NCBI RefSeq assembly: GCF_000003605.2
Contig: NW_003122912.1
Coordinates: 246,376-291,762 of the forward strand
From: Saccoglossus kowalevskii
Lineage: Eukaryota > Hemichordata > Enteropneusta > Harrimaniidae
Direction of reading: 5' to 3'
DNA: 45,387 nt
The notes under the pieces are model-generated. The model was given only the letters and a program-made list of their open reading frames with translations. It made no database searches and was not told the origin of the DNA. Shown piece after piece: positions 23,367-34,499 of this stretch. How positions within the stretch are numbered: the first letter of the stretch is position 1; every line of letters begins with the position of its first letter. The position numbers were made by a program, and so were the translations under genes.

Positions 23367-26300
23367 AGAGCAGCTTATATGTTGCCATTTTTTTTCGACG
23401 TATCAAATTATGTTTTCTATAGATGCTTCGACTCAACCAGATTTCCGTTATTGCTATCGGTATCACAAGTGTTATAGAAAAACACAACGCTGACTAAATA
23501 CGTTATCGTTTCATATAGATATTTTACGATTGAGCTCACTCAGCCCAATCGTGTTCACCGGGGCAACTGTTTGTAAGGCAAGACATTCAAGTGTCTCTAT
23601 GAAGAATACAACATATCTTCAAAAGAATCGTAATACCGGGGAGTAATTGATGAAAAGATTCTTATTATAAATAATGTACAAAGTGGACGCCGTAGAAAAA
23701 TGTAATTCGTATTTCAACAACGATTAGTAAAAACGCGAACCACGAAATAAAATTGTTGGGCCGTTTTTCACCCTAGTTCTCCTATCTGGGTCCCCCCTTG
23801 ACCACTCACCCACAACGCCAGTTTGCATCGAACTACCCCCTACAGACCATCGATTAGCCCCGGCTGGTTCCACACGATATACTATATGCAAAGAGCCGTG
23901 TCGTGATGGATTGAAGCATCGTTTCATTTGTGACAACTGCCACTCCGCCCCCACCACTTTAATCATTCTGAGTCGCAATTATATAGAAATTCACTTTTTT
24001 GGTTTTGTCCTGAAATCCGCTCTATGCTTACCGCCGTGTCAACACACTTTATACGTGATAGACATAATATATTCAAGTTGAGATACTGGTCACTGAAAAT
24101 GCCAATAGTGACATTAATACAGATCACTGTATGGCTAAATTAATTATAAGAGCGGTGTCTAGCGATAAAACATAAAACGCCAATGGAAGTTGTGAATGCA
24201 AAAATACAATTAATTGTTTATAAATCAGCGCTGATGTAACTGTTATCTCATCATACTTTTAGAGTGTATCAGTTTTGCTGTGCACGTTAGAAGCTTACAT
24301 CAGAAAATTAACTCAAATCCCGAATAACCAATTACCTAGTCCAACCTCGGGGCAATATAAGGACGTTACTGTAATTTAACACCTATTAAACTGCAAAGAT
24401 GGGAAAACATGTACTGATGGACAATACGTGTTTGGTGCTCATGCATGAAATAAAAACATCACTTTTGAGTGTGTTTACACCCTTGTCCTAATTACACCCC
24501 CTACATAAATAATTTTACATCAATATCTAACACAAAATACTATTAAATAAAGAAAAAAACAATTAATTCGGGCGCTTCTATTGTCATATCTTGGTTTATC
24601 CAAGGACGGTTGCTAAAATACATAATATGTACATGTATTGTGTTCCTCTCATCTCCTCTTAGCGTGCCACTTCAAGTTTTATTCACACATCGCGCCTAGC
24701 TGTGTACTCTATCTGACCATCTCAGACTCCACTCCTAGACAATCTATTGTGCAGGATAAATAACTCGGAACACTTCACGTGTACAATTCCGCCTTACTGT
24801 AATTACGCTCGATATATAAGATGCTTCGTCTTCAAACCTCCATATACGGGTCTTTCACTCTTTACCGCCTGTCCAGGTGCAGTGGTCCACGACAAGTTAT
24901 GACTAATGGGTGTTCTCGCCCTTTTGGTCCTTAGCTATTTTCCTCGAGACAAAAGGAGTGGACCACATGTCAGTTTGTCCTTTCGAGATTCCAATTCTTC
25001 TAATCTAAGTGGCATCGGTTTTAGAGATTTCTCGTGAACTGCCGCGAATGAACACGAATCAAGTCGTTCGTCGGAGAAACCATAGACTAAGGAGAAGTTC
25101 GTGGGAAAAACGCAAAAAGATTTCATTCCACATTGTTCTCACATCGAGCTGATAGACTCGTGTCAATGACGACACATTCAGTCAACTCTCTGCTTTCAAA
25201 ATCCTAACATTGATCATACCAGAACAAACATGTTTAATCCCGGAACAAAACTCACTTTGACAATTTATTCTTATTTCGACTATTTTAACTTTTTGCTTAG
25301 ATGTAAATATATGCTTAAGAAAACCAATAGATGGAACTTACTACTGCCACAGCGGATGAACATTTACGTTGTCATAGCGTTGTGCCAGTTATTTAACGTA
25401 TCGGTAATGTTGGTGCTATTTCAAGTGAACACCTGGCCATCAACAATGCAATACTTCGATTCGCCGTACTTTGAGTAGTTAGTATAAAAGACGTGCAACA
25501 ATACCAATTCGCCTCCACGCGTCAAATGCGTATTGCAGTCATACTATGCTGCTGAAGGAAGATGTAAAATTGTTTTGGATTTCAAGTTTTCAAAGGCGTG
25601 ATATTTAAAAAAAATCTTTGTTTTGATACAGTGGTTATATGACGCTATGAAGTTCTCTTGTTTTAATCAAGTGGGACCTTGTTCCGCATGTACGAGTGAC
25701 ATCCTCTAACATTTCTTAAGTCTTGAACTACGATAAAAGAGATATTTTACGATATCGTATACTTGTGTTCATTTATAATGGCAATGGGTTGTTGTTACTG
25801 TGTGTATTTCTTTCTACCACTAAAACGTCAAAGAACAACAGCATACGTTTCGCGTTGTCCACGGCCGAAGGCACACTGAAATTCAAGCTCCCACTGCCGG
25901 TACTTTACTGCCACTGATTCAGAAATCGATCGGACACAAAACAGCGCTATTATTCTAAAATGGTGTCAACTTCTCACCCCCATTCGAGTGAGCTTACTTT
26001 GTAAAAAAAAAATCTTCTTTTTGCCTAGAATCACTTTAATATTTGCCAGGCTCGATTTTAACTTTAAAACGCTTAATGCGATCCACCTGCCCGTCAACGC
26101 GGTGTGTTGTCCCAATATGAACCGTGCATGTCAATAGTCAAACTAACGGGAGTTTAGATTCGTCTTGTCTGGTGTTCAGTAATCCCTAGAAAGCTATTGT
26201 CTTGCACGTTTTACTATTCGCGTTCCGATAAGACTCAATGATATTCTGTACACCAGCCGTGTCAACGGGGTTAACTGTCTGTTTTCCCAGCTGCAGTCCG

Positions 26301-28813
26301 TGAGTTGATATCACCAATGTACGTGAGAAGTCACCTTTAATCGAATGATTTGGTAGGAGTCAGAGTGGCTACTACTGAATGTGAAGAATAATTCCCCGGT
26401 TTCCTCGCTATTATGATGAAAGTAAAAGCTTTTTTTAAATATGTATTATATTTATTTTCATATATTTTATTTTATTTTATTTTAACAGCAACAAATTTCG
26501 AAATAATAAAAAGTATAGTAAAAATTAGGTCAAATATATAAAATGAAAAAATAAACGCCGTACAGTTCATCAGATTTTAATCCGACTTTGCAATGTCTGG
26601 CGATGGTTTGGTATGGCATGCAGCAGAGACGGGTAATGGTGAGGATAGAATTGTCTCTACAAAGCACGACCATGACTACAATTCTTCGACCAAGTCCACT
26701 ACTGAACTTTTAAATAGTTCAATGACAAAGATTGGTCCATACGGACCACGACTACGAAAAAACTAGGACTTCACTATTTTTTGTTTTTATAATCGCTTAG
26801 ATGTATTTTATACCAACGTTTAGTAATATAAAAAAGTGGCGTTGTTCAGTGTACTCAGAGGTACTTAGCAATCAAAACTCCGATCAAAGTTCAAGATATC
26901 ATTTCACACCTTCATCTTACAGCATCCGCTCGAGTGTTCAAGATACAGTAGCATGTTTATCATGAAAACATCATACAGTCACCGATTCGGAAATGCATCT
27001 TGGCAGTACAATGACAGAGAACCATTATGAATTACATAACAATTTCGTATTTCTTAATCACATTTTGCACTTCAAAATACTTTATTTACTGTTTTATTTT
27101 ATGGTTTAAAAAAGAATAATAACAATATCGCAATAATTCATCTTAATATAGGCACGGTAAATTGTATCCGATACATAATTGACAAAAATAAAATGAACTT
27201 CCCTGTTAACAGCTAAGTGGAGTGACACTTACGGAGTGATACTTTTATAATATACGCCTCATTTACACACCTTCGACAACGACATTTCGTAAATCTATGA
27301 ATGATTAATTGCATACATCCAATAATGACCTTCACGGGTCATGGTTACTTCTGACAAAACAAGTCAAATATGGAGACATACACACATGACTGATTCAAAT
27401 AGTGCGACTATAGTTGTAAAAGTATGTTTTTTTGGTTTAGTTTTTTGTTTGTTTTTGTTTTATTCCATTTGTGTGTTGTTAATTTTGTTTCATTAATTTT
27501 AGTGAGTGTGGTTACATTATTTCTCAACAAAATACACGTCAATTTTATGCTAATGCATTATGTGTTACTCTTTGTAGATTTGTTCAATTTGTTGATAAAA
27601 GCAAGAATATTCAATTGAATACACACATAATGTTCGCAAGCATGGCATTTATTGTCCTTTTCGTGCGTTATCATGTTGGTCGACACATAAAAAAAACCGG
27701 CATAAGTGTAAATGTCTGGATGGAAGTAACTGTTCACAGAAATATCTCGTGAAAAGGGAAATACTTGGGAAATGCCATAAAAAACAATGTGGCAGGGACC
27801 GGACCTCCCAAAATATCCAAGGAATAGGCAAAACAAATCATGCAATTCTGGGAGTTAAGAAATTATCTAGCCATAGGGCAGATTTTAATTTCCACTACTC
27901 CACTACTAAATTAGTCAGCGAACTTTCTAAACTTGTAAATTGTATTTCATCATGAAAAGAACATTTGTTGAGGTACATCACTTTGGTTGTACGCCTGCAC
28001 GCCTGCACCCGTTACACATTTGGGATTTTTTTGTTCACGATCGGCAACATTTAACAGTGGCCGCTCACAATTGTTTATAATAGATTGTAGTAATTATCAG
28101 TTTAACAGAATGCAAATTGTGATATTTATTCTTAAGTACGACATTTCATTTCTGCCACGCGTAAGGCGATTATCATTTCACTGCAAATGTGAAACTCAAC
28201 ATGTTGTTATTGAACACGCTCGTGATCCACGCATGGTGGGAGTTCACAAAAATGGCGGACGCCGTTATATCCACAGTACGTCACGGTTTGGGTGTTCACA
28301 TAAACACACACACGGGATTCGGAGCTGTCCTTCTTTAAAATGCGATAGTTCATGAGATAATTCAATGAAAATATTGGCAAGAAAGTGTGGAAGACAGAAA
28401 CTAACAAATTGCAACTCTTGACAAGAGCACAATGCTACACTCGGCGTGTTTACAATCCGTTCTATTTGGACATTTTTTTGTCTACTCACTCGGAATAATT
28501 CGATTATGCACCAATGAAAAATATCCTAAGCTGGAAATCTGTACACACATACTAGATAATGGCCATGGGGATTTTATTTTCACGTGTAAGGTATAAAGGT
28601 TGTGTAAATATTGTCGTGTAGGTGACTGCCTGACAAACTAACTCTCCTCTGTGTACGTATATCATGTAGGCACCATTGTGGACATTTTAAAAATACGACC
28701 GTATCACGTCACAATAACAATGCTTATCTATTGAGCTGAAACTAAATTTACTGTTCCTAATTACCTCGCATATACAGGACTATAGCATTTAGTGGTTTAA
28801 TAGAAACCAACCG
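23367..28813. other. Non-coding intergenic DNA
   Basis: No defended gene. It includes a lone TATATAAG (24813-24820) and a short TTTTA tandem run at about 26465-26484. The longer frames here begin at non-ATG codons and lack domain features. Confidence 0.45.
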
Positions 28814-28841
28814 AGTCAGTCAGTCAGTCAGTCAGTCAGTC
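28814..28841 (+). repeat. (AGTC)7 microsatellite
   Basis: Seven uninterrupted AGTC units, with degenerate units just beyond. Confidence 0.95.
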
Positions 28842-30539
28842 GGTCGAACAGACAGTCGGTGTGGTCGTTGTCTTGGTCTGATGGCGAGACTGTCGTTTAA
28901 TTGCGTTAGACGCCACCAATATGCACCGTAAAAAGCTTGTCCATTTAGGTATAATATAATTCAGCAGCTGGCTCTGTGTTTAAAATCCCGATTATTCTAA
29001 CTTTAAATGCCTTACCCGATTGAATATGACTTCTAATCTGGCTTAGTTTATGTTGCCGAAATCATCTTGTTATTTCTATATATTGGTTTTGAAGGTTGTC
29101 TGTATTTACTACGGACAACACGCCTTGGCTTATGCGTGGTGCTTGCGAGTTAAAACAACCTACATATGTGAAAGAAAAACACGACTTAGTGCAAGAACTG
29201 CGCACAACACCACTAAACCGTATCTGGTGTGTTTTCACTTCGGGTGAACAAGAGAGTGTGTTAGTTTCAGATGAGTGATCATGTAGTAACATTTCTAGTG
29301 GCCAGTGAAATGTACACTCTTACCTGAAATGTACCGGACAATGTATCCTGAAGTGGTAGGTGGACGACAGTACGTCTGGCGGAATCCAGTATGCGTTCGG
29401 ACTTTGTCCTTCAGATAGTTCCCTTCACCTGTGCACTGCTGTCTTTCTCTCTCTCATAATATATGGTATTTTATCAAATCCCTGTCATGGCATGAGTTGT
29501 TGAGTCGTTGTTTGACGTTCGTATACTATAAGGTGTTCTTGCCTGTTTCGCGTATGGGGGACGATCGAATATTAACGCATGCGTAGTGGATGCATGAATG
29601 GCTTTGGTTAAATTCTCCGTTTTATTTTTTGTGTGACGGATTACTCTGAGACCATAGGTCGATTTTCGACCTTTCACTCGATGGTATCCAAGCGATACAT
29701 GTTATCACGCGTGGGTGAAAAATCTCATATTAAATTACTTGCAAATATCGTGGCTGTATTGCGGGCTGCACCAACGACAAACAACAACCTGTGGAGTGAT
29801 AGTTGAAACCAACTTGAAGCATGCGCAGATAACATTAATCCAAGGAAATCAACAACTATATGGCTTGAATAGTGTGTGTTCATTCCACAGAAAACAACTC
29901 TGGAAATGACAGTCGTGTTAACGTGTAGGCGCCATGAAAAAACAGCCTTACTTTTCTCAATTCTAGAGTCATGGGTTCAAATTTTTTAAGTGTTGACACG
30001 GTTTCATTGTAGTTGTGTTGACAAGACTAGTTCACTTGCCATAGCTAATGGTATAAGCCGGTATTCCACTGTTAAATACTTCTACGCATTTAAGGAAAAC
30101 GATGATCTAACGCAATTATTCCGTTAATAATTCCGTTAAGTGGTTTAATTATTCGTGCTAATCTCGAGTTAATACTGTGTCGAGGCTGTTATGTTGACAG
30201 TGAACCCCGAACAAACACTCTCCTCGATATTGACCCTGTAACGAATAATCTTATAAATAAGGAACGAAATAGTCTCGAGCACGTGTTCCAATTTACACTT
30301 CTTCTCGCATGTCTTTGTGTTTACCGACAATTTAGTGGGAACGCGATATTTGGTTGTTGAAATGTACACTAGAGGTATAGTGCAAAGATGGGAACATTTT
30401 TATTAAGAATGTCGTGCATTCCTTTATATTAACTTTGTGTTACCGCGGGGTGTATGTGAATCGAATCAAAACTTTAATCTAAACCAAATCGTTAAAGATA
30501 CTATATATTCTAGAAACTGGTATTCAGTTGTGGGTCAAA
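28842..30539. other. Non-coding intergenic DNA
   Basis: No gene, RNA gene or clear repeat was recognised. Confidence 0.4.
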
Positions 30540-30589
30540 NNNNNNNNNNNNNNNNNNNNNNNNNNNNNNNNNNNNNNNNNNNNNNNNNN
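30540..30589. other. Assembly gap (50 N) with duplicated flanks
   Basis: Exactly 50 N. The 15 bases on its left (30525-30539, CAGTTGTGGGTCAAA) are repeated directly on its right (30590-30604). As with the first gap, this looks like an unmerged contig overlap. Confidence 0.95.
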
Positions 30590-33500
30590 CAGTTGTGGGT
30601 CAAAAGAAGGGATTGGGTAGTTTAATTTGTTTTTATAGAATCAGCGTTTTATTTCTCCCTCCTTAGAGTCACGTTTTCTCTCAACACGATGACGATTTTA
30701 TGAAACTGAAGGTGAAACTTTGGACTAAGAAGAGGTGCAAGTATATAAGGTCAAGGGTGTTTTTGACATAATAGAACGAATAGTTGTTTCCAAAGAGTTC
30801 AAGTTTATGAACATTTAAGCTCTACTATATTTTGTTTCAACCCTTGGTTACAGAGCGGATGATCAAATTGTTTTCAAAGACGGCATCTTGGTTAATTCAG
30901 GGTAAATTATTTGTTGGTTCGCTGTGAAATGTGGAGTATGAGTGAAGCGATAAACTCGGGTATTGGAAGTAATATTATGCCTTTTAAAATCAACTCAGGT
31001 TTAAGTTTTATAAATCTGGAGATAATTGATATCCCACGTGATATTTGATCACATTAATAATTAATACACATATTCTATTAATTGTTGATATTACCGTTAT
31101 TCGGAAATTCTTTTGTTTTTGTGATGGATAAATTAAATGATTTCAGATAAAGCTATCGCTATCACCAGAACAGCGGTATCACTAACTACAGCTATGCGGT
31201 ACTAGCCGCGCGGCCTGACTCACAACTTCTGATTATTACCTGTAATATATAATTCTCCTCAAACTTGAAATGGAACAGGAATTCTAGGGCCGCATTGTGT
31301 ATTTACATTGTCAACAGTAAGACAGCGCTGTAAAAACTGGTGTTCAACTTAAACATCATTGTATTGTTATTTTTGTTTAATAAACGTGTCCCAGTGTTGG
31401 TGTTTGTGTCCGGTGTCGTTGAATAGGTAATTTCACATACGAGTGATTTAATTAAACAGGCTAGGTACGAACCCTTTCATAGCGACTACAACTTACAATT
31501 TATCCGTTAATTGCAGACATGCTTACATCCATGACGACAGGTAAATAATAGTTCTCGTGGACGGGGATATGTTTTAAAACGCTCGGGAACAAGTTTTATG
31601 TAAACAGTATACTATAGCGTGTTGGTCACTCATCTTTGTATGTGTTTTTGGTTCAAGTCTGCGATCACGATGTAACTACATATCTGCCTTCGACACAGAA
31701 AACACAATTAATAAATTAAATTATTAATTATTTTTGCAAAACTATGGTAGAATAAATTAAAATTCATTTTGTAATATTATCTTTTTGTCCATAAATTCCA
31801 TTACAAACATTCTAAATTTAGCTTTATCAGAATCTGTAGTCACCAGGTTGAGTTGAATTTGTTGACCGTTGTAAGCAACTAGTTATATTTTGATATATTC
31901 TTATGCACTGGCATACCAGTATAAAATGAAACTTGTACTTGATACCTTCTAAACAGTTTTCATTTGGATATGTATTTTCACGGTGTCAGTGGCTGGTCAT
32001 ATAGTTCTGAGATATCCAATATTTTTCTGGTTCAAGTAATGTTTTAAAATTACAATATCGGAGTTTAAGTTTTTATTAGAACATACCTCCCCGGACCACA
32101 ACACATCACACACCAACATTCCAAACTCTTTCTCGTTCCAATCTCAAGCAACATGTGAATAGCATATATTACACAACCTCCCACTCTCAATATTATTGTG
32201 ACACAAGACCTCCTACTTTTTCATCAATATTATACATTAATTTATATGCATGTCTAAGTATTCTATTCCCTGGCATTAAGCAGTATTTAAATCATTTGAC
32301 CATTGAATTTGCAAATTTTAAACTCAGATACCTCCGCGCTCGGCCAGAACTGCTTCGTTGGTCGTATTTTGAGCAAGTCGATCCGGGAAAATTCTTATAC
32401 AACTTCAGATGAACTTTCTCAGTCTGCCTGGACCCCACATTTCTGCAACATACATAATTTTTTTTTCCTATTTATACAATTCAGTAATAAAAAAGAATAT
32501 AACTTAATACATGAAAACTACCCGTTCTTACACGAACAATACATTCAAAATATCCTGAGAACCCTCTATCAATCTTGATACATTATCCTCGTAATTGACT
32601 CGATATTTTCAGCATTATTCCCAAAATTACAATAATTTGCAATTTAATAAAGAGACAAATAAACCGAGTCAAGAGTATTCGTATGACGCAATATTCATTC
32701 AAAGCATTGATCCTACAATATACTGTAGGGTCTAGGGTCAAAGTGTACGACGTGGCACCAAATGACACAGGGAAATAATCTTCCAACTGTCTAGGTTATG
32801 TTTATATGTACACAACCTGTATCGTTTTACCTTGCACAGTTGCTATCACACGTAGGTCATTTTGGTTCTATACTGCAATTAAGGTAAAAACAAATAACAA
32901 TCTTGTAGGGGTGGGGCGGTGGTCATCGTGCCGCTTTCTGTTTGGTATGGGACTCATCGCGACCTACACAGCGCATGTAATATACATGTTTTTTTTACAT
33001 GAAATTCGAAGACGCGCTGCGCGACGACCACCTTTAAAGTTGCATTCCGGGGTTATACTTCGAAGCTTATTGATGTTCTGGGAATACCACGGACGTCATC
33101 GTGAATTGCGGGAAATGTGTCCTATAAATGTTTAAATTACAATTTCCAGTGCTATCAAACGTCTTTGTTTCCTTCGTTTAAATTTAGTGTTTGGATTTCG
33201 AATCTTGTTCGACAGATTTACTTTACGTGGGTCACAAGGTGTTCCCGGGCTAATCCTCAAAGATCCCCAACAATTTACGCGTACTCGTAGCATAAAATGT
33301 CACACAACAAACACGAACGGACCTCGATAAAGTGTCATTAAAAAAAAAACTTTAACTTTGTTGTTAGCAACCGTTTATTTTCGTTCGGAATGTGTCTGAT
33401 TGTTCAAGTACCGGGCATTTGTGTTCTCGGACACCAGACGTAATATAGATTAATATTGTATCCCAATTCAACAATACCATAGAATAACCTAATATATGTT

Positions 33501-34076
33501 GCGACATCTTTCAAAATAAACTACTAAATATTAATAAGACATTAATAACATCTTTATTTGTAATACATCTCAAATAAATAATGGCTGTTTTTTTAAACAC
33601 CACAGAAAGCGTCACAACTTATATTCGACAATCCCAGCACTAATTGGATGCCCTCTTATCTTATATAATTTATGACAAAATGCACTATATACCAGTATAA
33701 AATACAAAGGTTGGGAGGGGCAACAACGACCTTCATGGTCGGGGGGGGGAATATTGAAACAAACGCATTGTGGTAATTTTTAAAATGCCCGTGGGCCATT
33801 ATCAGTGTTTCTAATTCATTGCGTTTTTACACTTGCTGTGAATAATTCTGGCCAATAAAAAACAGGCAGTTGATTTACAAAACTATTTAGTTATTGCCAG
33901 TTATCGGAATTTACTGCGCCCTACTTGAGTAAAATAAAAACAAAGCGATACTGATTGTGATCGTTGATGGCGCTTTTGATATCTCTGGAAATTATTAGCA
34001 GTTTAATATATGTTGTAGTCTGAGGGTGAACACAGGATTGTGATTGTAGGGTTATAAATTAATTAAAAAAATCACG
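30590..34076. other. Non-coding DNA upstream of ZFAND2
   Basis: No coding exon was recognised. A G-rich patch lies near 33711-33749. CpG dinucleotides are present at ordinary density. Confidence 0.45.
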
Positions 34077-34132
34077 ATTTATTTATTTAATTAATTAATT
34101 AATTTATTTATTTAATTAATTAATTAATTAAT

Positions 34133-34199
<67 letters not shown>

Positions 34200-34202
34200 T
34201 TT
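34077..34202 (+). repeat. TTTA/TTAA tetranucleotide microsatellite
   Basis: About 125 bp of ATTT units interrupted by two blocks of ATTA units, ending in a pure ATTT run. It lies about 100 bp upstream of the heat-shock element of ZFAND2. Its length is probably polymorphic. Confidence 0.95.
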
Positions 34203-34301
34203 GAAGCATGAATAAAGATAAACAGAGATGAAAACAACTGAGCAAGTGGTCACATCTGACTCCGCATCGAATAAATAAACTACGATTCCGATGCGGACAA
34301 A

Positions 34302-34324
34302 TTCGGTAACTTTCGAGAAAATTC
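34302..34324 (+). promoter_or_regulatory. Heat-shock element (HSF binding site) of ZFAND2
   Basis: Five contiguous alternating units at exact 5-bp spacing: TTC (34302), TAA in place of GAA (34307), TTC (34312), GAA (34317) and TTC (34322). The last three are perfect and suffice for an HSF trimer. The site sits about 50 bp upstream of the TATA box and 121 bp upstream of the ATG, the usual layout of heat-inducible promoters. Mammalian ZFAND2A (AIRAP) and C. elegans aip-1 are known stress- and arsenite-induced genes, which supports a functional reading. Confidence 0.8.
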
Positions 34325-34374
34325 GGTTGTTTCTAAATTTAGATGTTGGCGATGACATCAGCAAAACCTGGTCG

Positions 34375-34382
34375 TATAAATA
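34375..34382 (+). promoter_or_regulatory. TATA box of ZFAND2
   Basis: TATAAATA lies 70 bp upstream of the start codon, predicting transcription start near 34405 and a 5' UTR of about 40 nt. The 12-bp context TCGTATAAATAC is identical to that of the TATA box at 4903. Confidence 0.75.
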
Positions 34383-34391
34383 CGCATGCGC
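34380..34391 (+). promoter_or_regulatory. NRF-1-like site
   Basis: ACGCATGCGCG matches the GCGCATGCGC-type NRF-1 palindrome with one mismatch. It overlaps the end of the TATA box. Evidence is consensus matching only. Confidence 0.3.
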
Positions 34392-34400
34392 GATGACTCG

Positions 34401-34408
34401 TGACGTCA
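34401..34408 (+). promoter_or_regulatory. Palindromic CRE/ATF site at the predicted start site of ZFAND2
   Basis: A perfect TGACGTCA about 20 bp downstream of the TATA box, overlapping the expected transcription start. CREB/ATF or ATF4-type factors could add a second stress input. Confidence 0.45.
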
Positions 34409-34444
34409 TACAAGCCAGGCGAACAAGAGACAGCAACAAGCAAG

Positions 34445-34499
34445 ATGGAGTTTCCCGATCTCGGTCAGCAGTGTTCCGATCAAACATGCAAACAACTAG
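34445..34499 (+). CDS. ZFAND2: ZFAND2 exon 1
   Basis: Encodes residues 1-18 plus one base of codon 19, including the first two zinc ligands of AN1 finger 1. The donor is CTAG|GTATAT. The frame stays open into the intron for about 36 codons without family similarity, so this is read as intron rather than extended exon. Confidence 0.95.

Noticed and set aside
27987-28355. 122-codon open frame on plus strand
   Set aside because: Begins at TTG, not ATG, has no domain features or splice context, and is within the length expected by chance over 45 kb.
32806-33135. 109-codon open frame on plus strand
   Set aside because: Has an ATG but no recognisable family and no promoter or polyadenylation context; length is compatible with chance.
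34197-34487. 96-codon minus-strand frame over the ZFAND2 promoter
   Set aside because: Shadow frame across the HSE/TATA region and exon 1; no domain features.
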